Assembly: GCA_047495785.1 (NCBI GenBank)
Contig: JBLDXI010000064.1
Location: 62,001-126,000, forward strand
Source: Lepidodermella squamata
Taxonomy: Eukaryota; Gastrotricha
DNA: 64,000 nt
Direction: 5' to 3'
Part shown: positions 9,256 to 19,063 of the stretch, piece after piece
How the letters are laid out: each line of letters starts with the position of its first letter
How positions within the stretch are numbered: position 1 is the stretch's first letter
Notes under the pieces: model-generated
The model's input: the letters and a program-made list of their open reading frames with translations, nothing else
What the model was told of the DNA's origin: nothing
Databases searched by the model: none
Translations under genes and position numbers: made by a program

Positions 9256-12099
9256 ATGAATCTGTTTATTTGCCTTAGCCTGTGGCTCCTCGTCGTAGAC
9301 GGGAGATTTATCTCGAAACTATTATATGGCTTGCCTGGTAAAGCGCCGCCAATACCAAGATGGTGGCGCTGCTTCTCCGCTTTGAATAACAAATTCAACG
9401 GCTGTCGAAACGACAGCAACCAATTCGAGTATAAGGTTAACATCATCGTTAATTGTGCTAATCAGTAACGTCTTTTCTGTTTCTAGTCCGTCATTCCGTT
9501 TACACTTTACGATACTTGCGTTGATGGGGTGTGTTTGAAAATATTTTCCAATAGCTGAGGGAACCCTCCGGCTACAGTCGCCAATAATTTGATTTGATTT
9601 TTTTGCTATGAAGAACGTGAAACTCTGCTACGACCATGTGGAATTCAGCTATCGATGCATTGAAGGCATATGGCAGTGCAAGAAAACCAACGAAATCCAG
9701 GTTTGTGCAGGAAGAAAAAAGTGTGTGTGGCTTTGTTTATCATTTCCATTTTGCTATCAATTTGCAGGCTGGATACTACAATACAGGAACCTTCAGACGA
9801 AATTATGCTAACTGTATTGCTGCCTCGAAAAAATCACCCGTGAGTGAAACAAATGATAGCTAGGTTTATTAGTATTGAAATGTCTGATAATACATAACTT
9901 ATGTATTATCAGACATATGTAACACTCTTCAATATCGTCACTATCGTCACTATCGTTCACTCTTCAATTAATTACAATTCCCAGCATAAAGTTATTTTTT
10001 TTCAAAATTGTCTTTCGATTTCAGTTGAAGCCATTTGAACGGTGCTTTTCGGGCGGCAAATTTGTTTCCTGTTTTCCTCTTTCCCTCGGCTGTCCAGCCC
10101 ATTTGGTGAGTCGAACAGCCACGCCCGAACTGCTTTCACATTTTTTTAAAGGACGTTAACGACGATCTACCTACCTACAATAATCTAGAATCATGTTTGA
10201 GCGGTGCAGGTAATTTCGGCAAAAACATATTCACCTATTTGAACTCTCTTTACCATTATGGCTTTTAATCACAATTTTACAGTGCCACAAGCTGTTATCG
10301 ATGACCAAAAGCCGCACGTACGCTGTGTGGATAAGAAGTCGGGTAATTTTGCGGGTTGCCGCCTCAAAAGCACAGGCTGCTCACCTGATGTGGAGATGTA
10401 CGCGCCGCGGCCTTTTGCAAACAAGAAAATGTGTCTGAACGGGGTTAGTACACTTTGAAACTGTTATAAACAACAATAAGTTACTTGTGATTTTCCAATG
10501 AAATACAACGCCAACTTTTCTGTGTACATTTCTGTTTAGAATTCTGTGAAATGCAACACAACATCATCCGGCCCAACTTGTGGTTCTTTCTGCCAGAATG
10601 CCTCAGATATAGTTTGTTTATCAAATAATGTATTTCTACCTTTCTTTTCTACCGAGATATAAACAGATCTTCGCCTTATCGGATTCGAGAGACTTCGCGA
10701 CTAATTATCAGCGGTGCCGACTTAGTGGGAATATTGTGAGTGACGTTATTTCTTTTTATTCCAAAACTACCAAAAAAACCATGAATGTAAAATTATGCAA
10801 TTACCTTGTATTCCGGATATATGTCGAGTAGATGAATAACAACAAGCTTCTGTTTCTACGCAACAATATTAATTTCTTTGTTCTTTTCGTGTAGCCTCGT
10901 TCGGCCGATCGGTCACTTAGTCACTATAATGCTTCTTCGGGCGTTTGTTGTGAAATGTAAAGGTTCCTTGGGAATAATACTGTATGGACTCGACATTAGC
11001 CACTTTTCTGCTCGACAGGAAAAAATCAACAATTTTGATGCGAGAAAATCAAATGAAAAATGCGTTTTTTGCATTCTATCAAAATCACCATTTTTACGCT
11101 TCCGCCCATTATTGAGCCAAAAAATATAAGTTTACCGGAGGAGCCATATACCCTCGCCATTATTTTAGTTATTGAACAGGTCTTTACAGATATAGATACA
11201 GCTAATCAAGAGCTTTGCGATGTTACCGAATACAATTTGTTATGAAATTGTTTAGGCATTATTATAATATATTTGATTTTTTGCAGAGAAAGTAATTACT
11301 TTGAGGAAAGAATTGAGGAAAGATACATGACTTTTCATCTCAATGAGAAGGTTCATGAATATTCTCTTATTTTTTTCTTCGTAAATCAGTGTAAATAATG
11401 GGCTCTATTTTAGAAATTTCCACTCTTGCTGTTTGAAATATTGATTTGGCTTTGTAGAAACAGATTCTACATCTTAGTCTCGATATACAGTGTCAAAGTA
11501 CAAATACTTGTTGCTGGGTCGCTCGCGATAGTGGGGCTGGTCGGGTTGGTGGGTGGGCCTATTAATCAATTGATAGAATCGCGTGCTGCCAAGCCCCATT
11601 GATCGAGTATAGTTGGATTATTCAGTTTTTATTTTATTCATTGTACATTGTAAAAAATTATGCGTATTCTACACTAATTTCTTATAACTATCATGATGTT
11701 TACACGAGATTATGGTTTTTATTCTTGTAGAAACGTCCGAAGACTTTCACTGTTGTAGTGAATGACAAAGGAGTAACGCAAGATGAAGCCAGAAAGGGTT
11801 GTTTGAAGAAGCCAAACTCAAAACTGGCGGTAATCGAAACCGAAGCTGAGCTCCAAGCTATTCATGCAGCGATGTTGGACGTTGGGCGCGACTATGCAAT
11901 GATCGGCTTTACGAGAATTGACGGCGAGTGGTCGTGGGATGACAGTGCAGTTTCCCCCTATTTAGGCATCCCACCCTGGTTGGGCGAGTTGAAGCGATGT
12001 GTTGGGGTGTTGGAATTGGCCGGCGACTTGTTTTTGTTCGATCAAGCATGCAATTCGACGGAAACCCGCGATTACGTTTGTGAGACTCGCCCATTTTGA
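9256..12099 (+). CDS. Lectin gene B: secreted Cys-module protein with C-terminal CTLD2 (396 aa)
   Basis: Ten exons: 9256-9435, 9487-9528, 9614-9700, 9768-9839, 10025-10105, 10152-10209, 10283-10443, 10540-10611, 10667-10735 and 11731-12099. They join to one open frame of 397 codons. Exon 1 carries a signal peptide (MNLFICLSLWLLVVDG) and the first A-part (RCFSALNNKFNGC); an ATG 21 bp upstream is also possible, but the chosen start puts the hydrophobic run first and matches gene C. Three modules follow (RCFSGGKFVSC in exon 5; PHVRCVDKKSGNFAGC in exon 7). The CTLD (residues about 275-396) has LAVIETEAELQAI, WSWDDSAV, PPWLGELKRCVGV and YVCE, but no sugar-binding EPN/WND motif. Intron 9 is long (995 bp). 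A piggyBac element begins 144 bp after the stop. Confidence 0.88.
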
Positions 12100-12242
12100 C
12101 AAGGAATCCAATCGATTTCTGAGTTCTGTTATATTTGATGCTGATGAGCTCAATTGATGGGCGTTTCTTGCCCATCAATTCGTGTAACTTGCATGGGAGT
12201 TTGCGAAAAGTAAAATGGATTCACTAATTCTTTCTTGCCTCT

Positions 12243-12302
12243 TTAACACTTTAAGTGCCCAAATTACACCAAAAAGAACCTTGACTTCCGAAACTAAGTT
12301 CC
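12243..12302 (+). repeat. piggyBac left terminal inverted repeat
   Basis: 60 bp starting TTAACACTTTAAGTGCCC and ending CGAAACTAAGTTCC. It pairs with 15762-15821 with one mismatch. Confidence 0.9.
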
Positions 12303-12742
12303 AGTAGAACATGACGGAATTTTATCACTGCATGTTTTGTAGGAATATTATTTCGGCACACCATTTCGAAACCAAGTATCGGAACTACCGATATTTTTCA
12401 CCTGAACTTTAAATAAGATATTTATTCTGAAGCTCAATTTCGGCAAAATAAGCATAAAGCAGAACAGTGTGATACATTTTTCACATTATGACATAATACT
12501 TTATGACATAACGGCATAACAGCACTTACTTACAGCACAGAATGAGACAGAACAAGGCCATTCAAGTCATTCAAGTCATAATATCAGTTTTGACATCCAA
12601 TGTCGACTGTCACTCGCGAGGCTCTCGCTTAAGCGATTTTTTAGGTGCATCAGATGAGCAGCGTGAAGTTGTGCGCAAATTTGCGGCCGATTTCCGATGG
12701 TCCAGCGCAAATTGTTTTTCAACAGTTAGCAAATAGTTAAGT

Positions 12743-13819
12743 TTAGTTTAGCAGAAAGTTGTTTCTTGGCGCCTCACCACAGAAGTCACGTAGTTTACCA
12801 ATCTGAGGTGGTAAATCCTGTCGAGCCGGTGTTGACGTAGAAGCACCGCCAGGACCGGGTGAGAGCTGCATCGTGTGAGCAAGAGGGTACCAAACCTTTT
12901 GTCCCACGCTCCAGCGACCTTCCACTTCTTTGCTGAGAATTGTGATGATTTGAAACCGCGTGGCTCTTTCGCCAGCTATTTTTTCTGTTACCCGCACGGC
13001 CAGCGCCAGCTTGGTTTTCTCTGCTCCTTCGACGCTAAGGAGGATATGGTCCGGAGGCGCATCAGGCGCAACTTTTCTAGCCATCGGCTGAACTATTGGC
13101 TCATCACCACCATCGACATCATCAGAGTCGAATGGGTTGGAATCCAGAAAACTTAGACGTGGAGTTGGATGAGGTTTTGCCGATCGACGAGCTTTTGCCG
13201 GCTCAGCAGCTTGCTCGTGCTCTTCTTCACTTTCATCAGATTTGCCATCGTCTTCATCATTCGAGCGATCTTCCTCTGATCCTTCCTCACCACTTTCCTC
13301 TTGATCGTCCGTATCCGATTGGTCACCGTGGCCTTCTGCGATAGGTCCGCCATAGATATCCCCAGCATCGGCAGACTATCATTCGAAAACCATTTATAAT
13401 AAAATATACACAAGATATTTTGATAAGTAACTCACTTCAACTGAGCCTTCGTCGCTATGATCGCTCGCATCATCGGCCTTGTCCTTGATACATCGTTGAA
13501 AATCTTCATTACTCCGCCCATCATCGCGAATGGAGTTAGGTTTCTCCGGATGCTTGAAGAATTTCGAGGCGCAGAAAATAGTCTTATCCAGAAAACCGTA
13601 GACAATGATGTTGCCTTTCTTCTGCAAAGCACTAGCGTTGTTCCGAAAATAGCTGTCAGGAATGTCTTTCGTGTTCTTAAATTTAGCCGCCGGATAGTAC
13701 GTTCGAACGTGACTAGTCCAGTTAGCATAGCCGACCTCGCTGAACAGGTCAGGTTCGGGGTAGAAACGCTCTTGAGGCATGCTCTTGTCACCTTTTGGAG
13801 CGGACGCATCCTTGCGCAT
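12743..13819 (-). CDS. piggyBac-borne second gene of unknown function (338 aa, acidic)
   Basis: Two exons on the minus strand: 13436-13819 (ATG at 13819, MRKDASAPKGDKSM) and 12743-13375, joined by a 60-bp GTGAGT...AG intron in phase 0. Together they form 339 codons with no stop. Residues 1-128 hold a compact, Tyr/Phe-rich segment (ERFYPEPDLFSEVGYANW, YYPAAKFKNTKDIPDSYF, GFLDKTIFCASKFF). Residues 129-190 are a long Asp/Glu/Ser-rich low-complexity stretch. The C-terminal third is Pro/Thr-rich with a hydrophobic block (HILLSVEGAEKTKLALAVRV, RFQIITILSKEVEGRW). I recognise no family. It lies head-to-head with the transposase inside the same TTAA ends, so it travels with the element. It could be a DNA-binding cofactor, a regulator or captured host sequence; this is inference only. 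Confidence 0.75.
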
Positions 13820-14060
13820 GATTGTAGACAATTTTATTTGAAAAACTTTGATGGTTGAGAATCGATTTCTCTGCTCTAAATCAAAACTCAATACTACGCA
13901 TTGAAATAATTTAATTGAGGTTTGACTCGAACCAAACTCTCGTGCTTGATGTGCCATAATTACTAGGATAATAGCCATTTCAATGAATGAGTGCTCGATT
14001 TGATTTTGATAGCTGGATCTAATCCCAAGGCTGTTGCTAGCCGGATCTTCTTGCCAAACT
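13820..14060. promoter_or_regulatory. Putative bidirectional promoter of the piggyBac element
   Basis: 241 bp separate the start codons of the two divergent element genes, so both promoters must lie here or overlap the coding starts. The stretch is AT-rich. No clear TATA box or initiator can be assigned by eye. Confidence 0.45.
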
Positions 14061-15555
14061 ATGGCCCCAGTTTGGCGATTAGCTTATCAGTCATTCAAGC
14101 CTAAAAGATTTCACTTCCAACCGCGTGAGCAGCGTCCTCTTTGTGCCGACGCATTCGAACTCTATCTCAAAATGATACAAGCTAAAAAACTGTTTGCTGA
14201 CATCGCCACGTGGACTAATGAATTCGCTTCCCAGAACCGCTTCATCTTCTCAAATCCTTCCACCCGTTAGGTTTTCCGATAAAACTCGCCTCCAAATTGC
14301 ATTATTAATTCAATTAGGAAGAGCTCGATGGCGTAGAACCAATGCGCGTGAAATTGCGGGCTATTTCGGCATTATTATGGAGATGGGGTTCGAACATGGC
14401 TCTACTATCGTGGACTATTGGTCCCGCCGACGTCCTGGTCCAAGGTTTATGTCCGGAAATCGTTTCCAGCTGCTTTCCAGGGCTATTTGTTTTAACCCTC
14501 CGAATATTACGCAGAAACGCCTTGAACGTCACCGGCTGGCACCCCTTCAAGCTTTGGTTCGTCGGCTGAATAAGCGATTTTCCCTGTTACGATCACCGCT
14601 GCGCTGCCTTGTCATCGACGAATCGGTGATGAACTTCCGAGGAAAATTAGCATTCAAACAATTCAACAAGTCGAAGAGGCACAAATATGGGATAAAAATT
14701 TATCGCCTTTGTGACGCTACTGGATATTGTTACCGGTTCGAAGTTTTCACCGGCAAAAGGCCTGATGAACATGCCACTGCGAACCTTTGCTTGCAACTCA
14801 TGCGTGATAACTTGGACCGAGGTACTTTACTGATGGATTATTCTAGATTTTCCATAGAAATAAGCAAATTTATAGAACATGTTTGATTCAATACTTTTTT
14901 ACTGCGGAACCACTATTATTATTTTATTTATGCGAGATCATCGCACTTCCGAGTTGATTAAAAGTTCGCAACTAAAATTGATTAGGCCGTCAGAGAACCT
15001 CAAGTAGCAATAACTTTTTCCTGAATAGGTCACATTCTTTTTACCGACAACTACTTCACCTCATACTACCTCGCTCGTGAACTGCGAGAAAGACGAACAC
15101 ATTTGGTGGGAACCTTGAAGAAAAATAGGGATGGCAATCCGCCCGAAGTTGTTCAACGAAACCTCCAAAAAGGGGGCTTCCTGGCTGCCACCGATGACGA
15201 TGGAACTCTGATCTTTCGCTTTTTCGATCGACGCGAAGTCATGTTCTTGACAACGTTCCACAAAAATCGCAAAGCCGTGTCACACTCCAAGCGAAATCGC
15301 TTCCCCAAATTACTCCCTAAAGCAGTCATCGACTACAACTTGTGCAAGGTTGGCGTTGACAAGGAAGATCAAATGTCGTCCTATCATTCAGCGCTACGAA
15401 AATCGAGAAGGTGGGAACTCAAGGTAGCCGTGGAATTACTCCTAAATAACGCCGTTGTCAACACTTGGTGCCTGTTACGAAAAATGGATCGATTTATGGA
15501 TGTATCGATTCGAGATGTGCGAAAAAAGATCATCGCTGGCTTAACCCGGTTATGA
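14061..15555 (+). CDS. piggyBac transposase (411 aa, DDE_Tnp_1_7 type)
   Basis: Three exons, 14061-14265, 14318-14821 and 15029-15555, joined by phase-1 introns into 412 codons. The protein reads FELYLKMIQAKKLFADIATW, then REIAGYFGIIMEMG (typical piggyBac N-terminal helix region). The first catalytic Asp is in LVIDESVMNFRGK, the second in ILFTDNYFTSYYLA, the third in GVDKEDQM. All three are present, so it may be active. It is shorter than the 594-residue cabbage-looper enzyme: the acidic N-terminus is short, and the C-terminal Cys-rich zinc-binding domain is missing, the protein ending RKKIIAGLTRL. That loss may limit end binding, or the domain's role may be met by another protein. Cut-and-paste at TTAA is expected from the family. 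Confidence 0.88.
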
Positions 15556-15761
15556 ATTGGGCTATTCGCTATTCTATCAGTGATTTTGTTCAGCAGGATG
15601 CTCATTCAGCTTTTATATAATCTTAGTCGGCAACTCTTGGCTATGAAAGTTTTCGTATTTCGGTACTTTATTCCGGCACTCAAGGTTATAAGTTTCGATA
15701 AATGTAAACGATAAAAAGTTACGAATAAATATACCGGTACTAAGTTTCGCCAAGTTCTATC

Positions 15762-15821
15762 GGAACTTAGTTTCGAAAGTCAAGGTTCTTTTTGGTGTAA
15801 TTTGGGCACTTAAAGTGTTAA
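15762..15821 (-). repeat. piggyBac right terminal inverted repeat
   Basis: Complement of the left repeat, ending GGGCACTTAAAGTGTTAA at 15821. A further partial echo (TAAGTTTCG near 15680 and 15750) lies just inside. Confidence 0.9.
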
Positions 15822-16246
15822 CTCTTTAATGCCTCAAACAGTTGCTCCAAAAAGTTCTATAGCCTGTAGCCTACATTCCCTCTCTGGAACAGCTTTTTTA
15901 AACAAGTCACTTTTCACCCGTCACACATCAAAAATAGCGCTCGGCTGCAAAAAATAATTATTTGACCATCGTGGTCTTGAATTTTTGCAAGGCGGTTCCA
16001 GCGAGGGATACGTTGGCTACGGCTTAAAATGAAGTTTTGGTGGATTCAGATTTTTCAGATTTTAATTCTGAAAATCTGAAGTGATTCCGCTCAGTGATTC
16101 GATGTAGCGTGATCGAGCACAATCCACCGGAAAAACATCATTAATAAATTTCAATTCATGTTGAGCTCAATACTTCACGATGATAATTATATCCCAATTT
16201 ATAGAGGCCAGTGGGCAATTCAATTTATTTTTCAGTTCAACTGCGA
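15822..16246. other. Intergenic stretch upstream of gene C
   Basis: No gene is seen. The start (CTCTTTAATGCCTC) resembles the sequence left of the piggyBac. A hairpin-rich part with GGTGGATTCAGATTTTTCAG opposite AATCTGAAGTGATT and AATCCACC lies at about 16030-16130. The gene C promoter should be near the end. Confidence 0.5.
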
Positions 16247-18178
16247 ATGAATCTGCCTTTCTTCGTTGTCATCTGGTTTCTAATCGGGTACTTACCTTGT
16301 TATTCATCAGCGCAATGGAAGCGTTGCTTCTCAGTTTTCGATAACGGCTATTCCGGCTGTCGAACAAATTGCACAATCACGCAGCAATACCAGGTTATTT
16401 TTCTCATATTCTAGAAGTTCTGGACATGTTTCGATCTACTTTAGTTTGGAAGATCATTTGCCGACTCCGTGAAATGCAAAATATGCGTGAGTACGTACAT
16501 CAACTCAATTCCTTTGTTGAAGATTTGAATGACTGAATGACTTTACCCAAGAACGCAAGGCTTTGCTACAACCACGTCTCGATAACTCTACGCTGCGTTC
16601 CAGGCAATGCTAAATGCGACAACGTCCGCGAGCTCGATGTGAGTCCTGTTTCTGAATCTCGAATCTCTTATTACGACATATTCAATACAGGTTAGAACTT
16701 TTAATCGCAAAAAATTCGGACTAAATTGGAAAGACTTCGTGCATGGTAATAAATACCATAGGTTTTGACCGTGAGGTGTGAATCAAATTGGAAAATATCA
16801 GTTAGGGATCACCACGGTAAATTATTTAAAATTAAAATTCGGGCGAATTGTGGTGATCTCTAACTGATTTTTTACAATTAAATTGGAAAGATTGCCGGGC
16901 AGCCCTAGCTGCGTTTCCGGTTGGTTTTTCATACCTGATACCTAATAGGGATTTTTTTATGTTGGCTATTTCAGTCTCGGAAGTTCAATCGCTGTACCAT
17001 CGGTGACTCAATCGTTACGTGTGTTCCTGTTCCTAATACCACCTCAACATGGTGAGTCTGCGACTACCTATTCGCCCATTGTTTTCTACATAATGGACAG
17101 AAAATGAGCTTCAATCCGATTCACAAGTAATCTTGCCTGAATGGCGCTGGTTTTTTGAAAGCACCTTTCATTTCACTCATAATATTTCCAAATTTCTGAA
17201 CAGCCGATTACCCTATGAGCAATAAGCCGCACATTCGCTGCTTCAACGCTAAGAACAAGCAGTTCGAAAGGTGCCGCCCGAAAACCACAGGTTGCTCGCC
17301 TGATATCGAACTGATTTCACTGCAGCCATTCGTTGACAAGTTTAACTGCCTCACTGGCGTAAGGTTCAAAGTTCGATTCGATCATGAGCTTAATTTACAT
17401 GTTTTCAAGGTAGCTGTTCGCTGTAAAACGCCGTCTCGCAAGATTTGCAACGGCTTCTGCCAGCAGGACTCACAAATCGTGATGCTTGGGCCTAATTATG
17501 AAACTTGTTGTGATTACTCTAGCTTTTCCACAGGAAGCCGTATTTTCAGACTCGAGAGACTTTGCAGATAACTATGAGCAATGTCTGCGTTCCAGTGGCC
17601 AAATTCCCAGCTTGGGGTCAGGACGGGTTCGATAATTTCATTCATCAATAGTTCCCAAGCCCTAAGCCTTAGCATTTGGACATATAAGCATCAGTGACTG
17701 AATTTAAAATGGATTAACACGAAATTGACCGCGTAAATTACAGGAAACTATAGAAAAATCGCCCCTATCTTGTGTTATTTTGCAAATATTTTAAATTTTC
17801 TAGCGTATCAAAAAGTTTGATCATGCCCCATCGTACGAATTCGAGTCGGATCGCATGCAATTGGACGCGATACTAGCTTGTTCTGAGTGGGAGAACACAT
17901 CTCTGGCGATGATAAAGAGTGAAGATGAGCGGCAGGCTGTCTATGAAGCCATGGTCAGTGCCGAAGTTACGAGTGCCTACTTGGATTTATCGAAAGGACT
18001 AGGCGGATGGACGTGGGGCGATGGCAGCGTGTATGATTCGATGCCACCTTGGGCGCAAAACTGCCCGAGGCCGAGGACATGCGTCGGGATTGCCAGAATT
18101 ATCGACAAAGCATTATACCTTGTCGATGGATCTTGCAATCTTCCTTCGGCCTTTGCTTTTATCTGTGAAACCTTGTGA
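16247..18178 (+). pseudogene. Lectin gene C: secreted Cys-module/CTLD2 gene, probably disrupted
   Basis: Exons: 16247-16393 (signal peptide MNLPFFVVIWFLIGYLPC, then RCFSVFDNGYSGC), 16445-16486, 16552-16638, 16691-16919 (interrupted, see the 16734-16891 entry), 16975-17051, a relic exon 17101-17149, 17204-17358 (PHIRCFNAKNKQFERC), 17410-17478, about 17534-17605 and 17804-18178 (CTLD). The CTLD is open: LAMIKSEDERQAVYEAM, WTWGDGSVYDSMPPW, CVGIARII, FICE. Two lesions suggest loss of function. The donor after exon 5 has lost a base (ACATG|GTGAGT instead of TGG|GT), shifting phase, and exon 6 (SCLNGAG) contains a stop in its expected frame. The exon 17534 donor is also unclear. Alternative splicing could still rescue part of it, so pseudogene status is likely but not certain. 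Confidence 0.6.
16734..16891. mobile_element. 158-bp inverted-repeat (MITE-like) insertion inside an exon of gene C
   Basis: The family exon (compare NWDECLHAAQHLP in A) is split: VRTFNRKKFGLNWKD on the left and NWKDCRAALAAFP on the right. TAAATTGGAAAGA occurs on both sides (16722-16734 and 16880-16892). Between them are inverted arms ATCAGTTAGGGATCACCAC (about 16796) and GTGGTGATCTCTAACTGAT (ending about 16868). Read through, the insert gives a stop. A GT at 16746 and the AG at 16889-16890 supplied by the duplicated target would remove it in frame (55 + 29 = 84 bp, the size of the matching exon in several paralogs). Confidence 0.7.
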
Positions 18179-19063
18179 ACACAATTTCATGTTGTTGGAA
18201 AAATTACGCTGATTAATGTAATTTACGATGAGCTTGGGCAAAATAAAGCAGAGGATCTCTATGTGGTTAATCCCTAATTCCAAGATTTGAGAAGCAATGA
18301 CAATCCGAGATTTACGTTTCCTCTGGCATTTTAGGTCATCATTTTATCACCGCCAATTTGAAATATTGGCCAGAATCGGTCGCGTTCTATTCCCGTTCTA
18401 TATTCGATTTCAAAAGACAATTCTCTAGTGAAACAATTCACAGTGCAACACATGCAACACATTCTTGTAGACATGTTGCAAAAAATAATGCGAGATTTTT
18501 CCAGATCATAATAAATCACAAATCATAACCCATGATTTTACAGATTGTCGCTATAAACTCGTTCAAAGTTAGATAATTGGTTGATAATTTTGTTGTTTTA
18601 AAGTCCCATTTATTGTCCTTGCAAAAAGTCCACGTTCCATTTCCGTTATCAATCGAGTTCACACGAAAATTCTAAGGAACCCAATCTCCGATAGCAATAT
18701 TCTAGGAGCCAATTTTCCAAGCTTATGATCACCAAAACGAAGACGTGTGGATTTCGCCATGTTTTAAAATGCCAACCTCCAATCTCTAATAAATCTGAAC
18801 TTTTAAAATTGCGTGTCCAGTGACTTGATTGTCAGTAAGTAGGCCACGTTCTATTTCCGTTTTTTCTCGAGTTCACAAGACAATATAAATGAAACGAACT
18901 TTTGATATCACAATGCTGGTAGACAATTGTTAAGCTCGCGCTCACACACAAAATATGATGCGTGGTTTTTCTAATGAGGCACGAAGAGCTCAATTGATTT
19001 CATTCGATGGAATTTTCCAAACATTTTCTTATTTTCTTCTATTTGTGAAATAGTTTTCATTTT
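18179..19063. other. 3' flank of gene C and upstream region of gene D
   Basis: AATAAA at 18242-18247 is a likely poly(A) signal for gene C. The rest is AT-rich without a gene. It contains two diverged copies of a segment with GGTCGCGTTC/GGCCACGTTCTATTTCCG (about 18370, 18840) that also occurs at 7220, part of the duplicated block around A'. Confidence 0.5.

Larger units (their letters stand above)
12243..15821 (+). mobile_element. piggyBac-family DNA transposon with complete ends and two divergent genes
   Basis: The ends are inverted repeats starting TTAACACTTTAAGTGCCC (12243) and its complement ending 15821, about 60 bp with a single mismatch. TTAA is the outermost tetranucleotide at both ends, the diagnostic piggyBac target duplication. 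Inside are a spliced transposase on + (14061-15555) and a second spliced gene on - (12743-13819), sharing a 241-bp divergent promoter. The near-identical repeats and open transposase imply recent insertion. It lies in the 3' flank of lectin gene B. Confidence 0.92.

Noticed and set aside
13457-13858. 133-codon plus-strand frame inside the piggyBac
   Set aside because: Lies opposite exon 1 of the minus-strand gene; its sequence is the shadow of that gene.
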